64,000 bases of DNA from the NCBI GenBank assembly GCA_020055645.1, contig CM034546.1, forward strand, positions 5,704,001-5,768,000. The letters are read 5' to 3'. The notes below the pieces were generated by a model. That model was not told the origin of the DNA. It saw nothing but the letters and a program-made list of their open reading frames with translations, and did not search any database. The position numbers were made by a program, and so were the translations under genes. The DNA is from Tomocerus qinae (Eukaryota > Arthropoda > Collembola > Entomobryomorpha > Tomoceridae). Every line of letters begins with the position of its first letter. The stretch's first letter is position 1. Shown here piece by piece: positions 61,087 through 64,000 of the stretch.

Positions 61087-63213
61087 ATGCATTGGTTTGG
61101 AACTATGAACATCTCCGACGCTTTTTCAGTAACTTCTGCCCTACTTGTCCTACTGTCTTTTTTTACAAGTACTGCTGTTTCGTTTGATAGCCATGAATTG
61201 GCTATTGACTTAGAATGGTACCGAGATTTCCACATCCACATTTGGATTCCCCACCGACATGTCAGGTCCGATATTATCTTTCAATCAATAGTAGCAACCA
61301 ATAAGCACATTCAAACTTGGTCTATATCTAAATCTGAAACTGCCACAAGGACTCAACAAAATAAAACTTGGGAATGGGACTTGGTTAGGAAAAAGTTTAG
61401 AAAACTGTTCATCATTTTTGAAAGAAAAAAGAAAAATATTCTTTTACAGGCTTTTGGGAAACACCAAAATCAAATTAATTATAGTCATTTTCTTGTGTTT
61501 GCAACAAGATATGAAACATTGGAAGGATATCTCGATAGTGACATCCGGTGGTGGAGTGCACCAGTGTACCTGTCTGTTGTGAGAATTGATAAACACACGA
61601 ATGTCATGACAGGAGTTGACACTGTTTTGATTTACGGAATCGACACTCTGCCCATCAATGAACATCCTGCATGGCAGCCAAAATATCCACTTAAACTGTC
61701 ACAAAGGAAATCGTTAGACCTCGAAGGGTTTGGTGTTCCCCGGTGGATATTGGCTTTCGCAGGCGGGTCATCACAAGTGATATCTTGTCCCCGTTCAATG
61801 AAGGAGTGGTCAACAAAGTCACCCTTACAATGTAGAAAGAGTATACTAATTTTCTCCTTCCTGGCGGAAAAATTTAATATTACTCTAGTTAATTTTGAGC
61901 AGGCCACAAAAACTGGGTCATTGTGGCTTTCTGGTGATAAGCACAGCTACGACCCGTCCACGTTTTTACGAAATCAAGTCATTAATGACGTGGATAAAGT
62001 TTCATTTGTTTATTTTGGTCCAAAGAAAAACAAAGAACGGGTGAGTTTAATGCTCTGGGTCAAAACCACATTTGACAAATGGTCATGGTCTTGCTTAACA
62101 GGGATTTATTTAACAATTTGTGTCCTTCTTATACGACAGTCATACGGAAGGAATATTACTCTCCCCAATGTTCTCTCCGGTATGTTAAATGGAATGATCC
62201 TATTCATCTGTCACCAATTCGTTCCAACGAAGAGCAAAATGATTATCATCATTTTGATGAGCACATTTATGTTTCGGATGTGGTACGAGTGTTTCATCAC
62301 TGCCGAAGTCACCTCACCCGTAAAAGATATAGTAATGAATGATCTGGAAGACCTCGTGGAAAATGGCTACAAGTATATCCTAATGAAAGGTGACAGTCCC
62401 ACTCCGATTAAACAAGTATGGGACCTTCAGAAATTTAGAAATTCTGATTTAAAAAACCAAATGAATAATTCCATCGAAGTTATGGATATAAGAATACTTC
62501 CTACGCAGTCCCTGCGTGAGGCACACACAGCAGCTGTTAAGTTCTTAGAAAATTTTGAAAAATTTAGAAGTTTTATTTTGTTGTTTACGAGTTTCTGGGG
62601 AAAGGTAATGACAACAGTTTCCGAAGACATGTTTTACACTCTATGTGAAACTCATATTCCTTCCGATATCAAAAAACCTTTAGTGGCATTGATGACTGAC
62701 AAAAAATTGTTTATAATGCTTACAAAATACTATGCTGACTTAACTTCTCTCGTGTTTCAACATAAACCATTTCGTACTTTAAAAAGTTTCATACTTGGCA
62801 AAACAGAAACCCTCGACACCCTATCTTGGCAAGAAACTATTGTTATTAACGGATGTTACAGGCACCAATTTTCAAAATATTACAAAACCCTGTATGAAAT
62901 TGGGTTTTGGAGACTTTTAAATAATCATGAAGACTTACTGGCGCCTTTTTACAAAAGATTCGCTAGATATCACAAGCTTACGTTTGAGGCATTTACGCTT
63001 TCATTACAAGATAAAATCCTAACTTTATTTTATATCATGTTAATCATGTATGGCGGTTCTTTGCTTTTATTTATAGCTGAATGCAAGTGGATCATTTGGT
63101 CTGGTATAGTAAGCATAGCAAAATTAAGCTTGAAAAATATAAGAATTTGGTTGAACTGCATACAAAATATTATACAAATTAGAAGACAAACCAGAATAGA
63201 AACTACCAATTAA
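61087..63213 (+). CDS. Divergent ionotropic receptor (iGluR-related chemoreceptor)
   Basis: Single exon, 708 residues; the ATG at 61087 is chosen because it opens a signal-peptide-like stretch (about residues 8-31, SVTSALLVLLSFF). After a long extracellular part come a first membrane span near 333-352 (GIYLTICVLLI), a pore-like and second span near 368-402 ending MFRMWYECFITAEVTSPV, the ligand-lobe entry IVMNDLEDLVENGYKYIL, and a last span near 643-668 (LTLFYIMLIMYGGSLLLF). This order (M1, pore, M2, S2 lobe, M3) and the [ST]-x-P-x-x-[DE]-I-x-x-LEDL block are those of invertebrate IRs, which detect chemicals at sensory-neuron membranes. The glutamate-binding residues are not recognisable. A broken duplicate lies at 36174-37863. 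A MITE sits just upstream. Confidence 0.75.
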   Translation: MHWFGTMNISDAFSVTSALLVLLSFFTSTAVSFDSHELAIDLEWYRDFHIHIWIPHRHVRSDIIFQSIVATNKHIQTWSISKSETATRTQQNKTWEWDLVRKKFRKLFIIFERKKKNILLQAFGKHQNQINYSHFLVFATRYETLEGYLDSDIRWWSAPVYLSVVRIDKHTNVMTGVDTVLIYGIDTLPINEHPAWQPKYPLKLSQRKSLDLEGFGVPRWILAFAGGSSQVISCPRSMKEWSTKSPLQCRKSILIFSFLAEKFNITLVNFEQATKTGSLWLSGDKHSYDPSTFLRNQVINDVDKVSFVYFGPKKNKERVSLMLWVKTTFDKWSWSCLTGIYLTICVLLIRQSYGRNITLPNVLSGMLNGMILFICHQFVPTKSKMIIIILMSTFMFRMWYECFITAEVTSPVKDIVMNDLEDLVENGYKYILMKGDSPTPIKQVWDLQKFRNSDLKNQMNNSIEVMDIRILPTQSLREAHTAAVKFLENFEKFRSFILLFTSFWGKVMTTVSEDMFYTLCETHIPSDIKKPLVALMTDKKLFIMLTKYYADLTSLVFQHKPFRTLKSFILGKTETLDTLSWQETIVINGCYRHQFSKYYKTLYEIGFWRLLNNHEDLLAPFYKRFARYHKLTFEAFTLSLQDKILTLFYIMLIMYGGSLLLFIAECKWIIWSGIVSIAKLSLKNIRIWLNCIQNIIQIRRQTRIETTN

Positions 63214-64000
63214 TTTTGGACAGACATAGTAGTTATTCTCTCAAAGTTCCGTCCGGAAAAAATACCGGAAAATTGTTCATACAATAATTACAATGATACT
63301 TATTTTTAAAAAAATACTTGTATATATGTTAAGATGTACGATTGTACAATGGAGGTTACAATTCGTGATAAAAATAAAAATCAACTTATCAATCAAAATA
63401 AAATAATTATAATTATACTAACATGATTGTGAATTCAAAGTTATTTACTTTAAAGCATGCATATAATGCATATGCATCTGGAAGCCATAACTATTTTCAC
63501 AATGTCAAGTGTGAATAACATTAAGCTTTCAGGTGCCTATCACAAATATTGTTTTGCAGTTACTAAATAATGTATTGAAGTTATTTGAGATATTGGAACC
63601 TCAGGAGCATATTTAAAATACTGTATGGTTGGTTTTCTAAACTCATAATTATGACTCATATCGTAGTAATATAGTTGTCTGGATTCCTCTTAAAGACATT
63701 CTAATATATCTCAACGTATCAATTATTATGTCTTCAATAAATAGGTAATCAATTTTTGTAGTCAATCTTTGCACATTTGAACTGTTACGAATTGGTCTAG
63801 CATTAAACTTATTAAACAGAGTTAAATAAACTATACAAAAGTTATATAATAAACTGTATAATACACCAATCTTATTTATGTTTTTCGTGTCGAATATCCT
63901 TCATGTAGCCATTGTCTATAGAAGGTTACAAGTAAATGTGAATACATTGACTGGATTAATCGATTGCGATAAAATTGCGAATAAGAGAATAGGGTCATCA
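63214..64000. other. 3' flank of the ionotropic receptor, no further gene
   Basis: AT-rich sequence paralogous to 37864-38650. No exon seen before the window edge. Confidence 0.5.

Larger units (their letters stand above)
58390..64000. repeat. Segmental duplication, copy B (ionotropic receptor locus)
   Basis: Counterpart of 33470-39000, running to the window edge. This copy holds three MITEs absent from copy A (58620, 59218, 60808), while copy A holds two elements absent here (33662, 35719). Confidence 0.8.

Overview
The window is AT-rich eukaryotic DNA. Its genes have many short introns (mostly 50-500 bp, GT-AG with a few GC-AG). Gene content points to an arthropod: a divergent ionotropic receptor, Ig-domain receptor tyrosine kinases of PDGFR/VEGFR (Pvr) type, SLC2-type sugar transporters, an M13 neprilysin-like protease and a small four-pass membrane protein. 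A non-holometabolous hexapod such as a springtail is a reasonable guess, but the species cannot be fixed from sequence alone. All exon models below were assembled by hand from splice signals and reading-frame phase.

Layout. 0-13 kb holds no intact gene. It has two or three glycosyltransferase-8-like remnants, foldback and MITE elements, a 1.1 kb near-perfect palindrome and an AT-rich minisatellite. 13.1-14.1 kb is a five-exon four-pass membrane protein gene (+). 14.6-26.8 kb is a tandem segmental duplication with two SLC2 sugar transporter genes (+), a repeated minus-strand segment of uncertain coding value, a second 1.2 kb palindrome and a relic of the four-pass gene. 27.0-33.1 kb is a complete 15-exon neprilysin-like gene (+), preceded by a third copy of the region that lies upstream of the sugar transporters. 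33.5-39 kb and 58.4-64 kb are two copies of another segmental duplication, carrying a broken and an intact ionotropic receptor gene (+). 39.7-56.1 kb is a minus-strand cluster: an Ig-domain receptor tyrosine kinase whose kinase lobe is broken by a tandem repeat, and a second kinase gene that lacks the Ig exons. Directly upstream of the second kinase, on the same strand, lies a multidomain gene encoding a signal peptide, two beta/gamma-crystallin-like domains, a P-loop GTPase and a MACPF domain.

The most unusual object is that multidomain gene. Its last exon offers a phase-compatible splice to the transmembrane and kinase exons, so the locus may encode one chimeric receptor (crystallin-GTPase-MACPF-transmembrane-tyrosine kinase). 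Even without the fusion, a GTPase behind a signal peptide joined to a MACPF domain is odd.

The second theme is mobile DNA. At least seven families of short non-autonomous elements have terminal inverted repeats and 8-bp target duplications (hAT-like). Several insertions are confirmed by an empty site in the paralogous copy of the ionotropic-receptor duplication. One family carries tandem-repeat arrays that expand inside the element.
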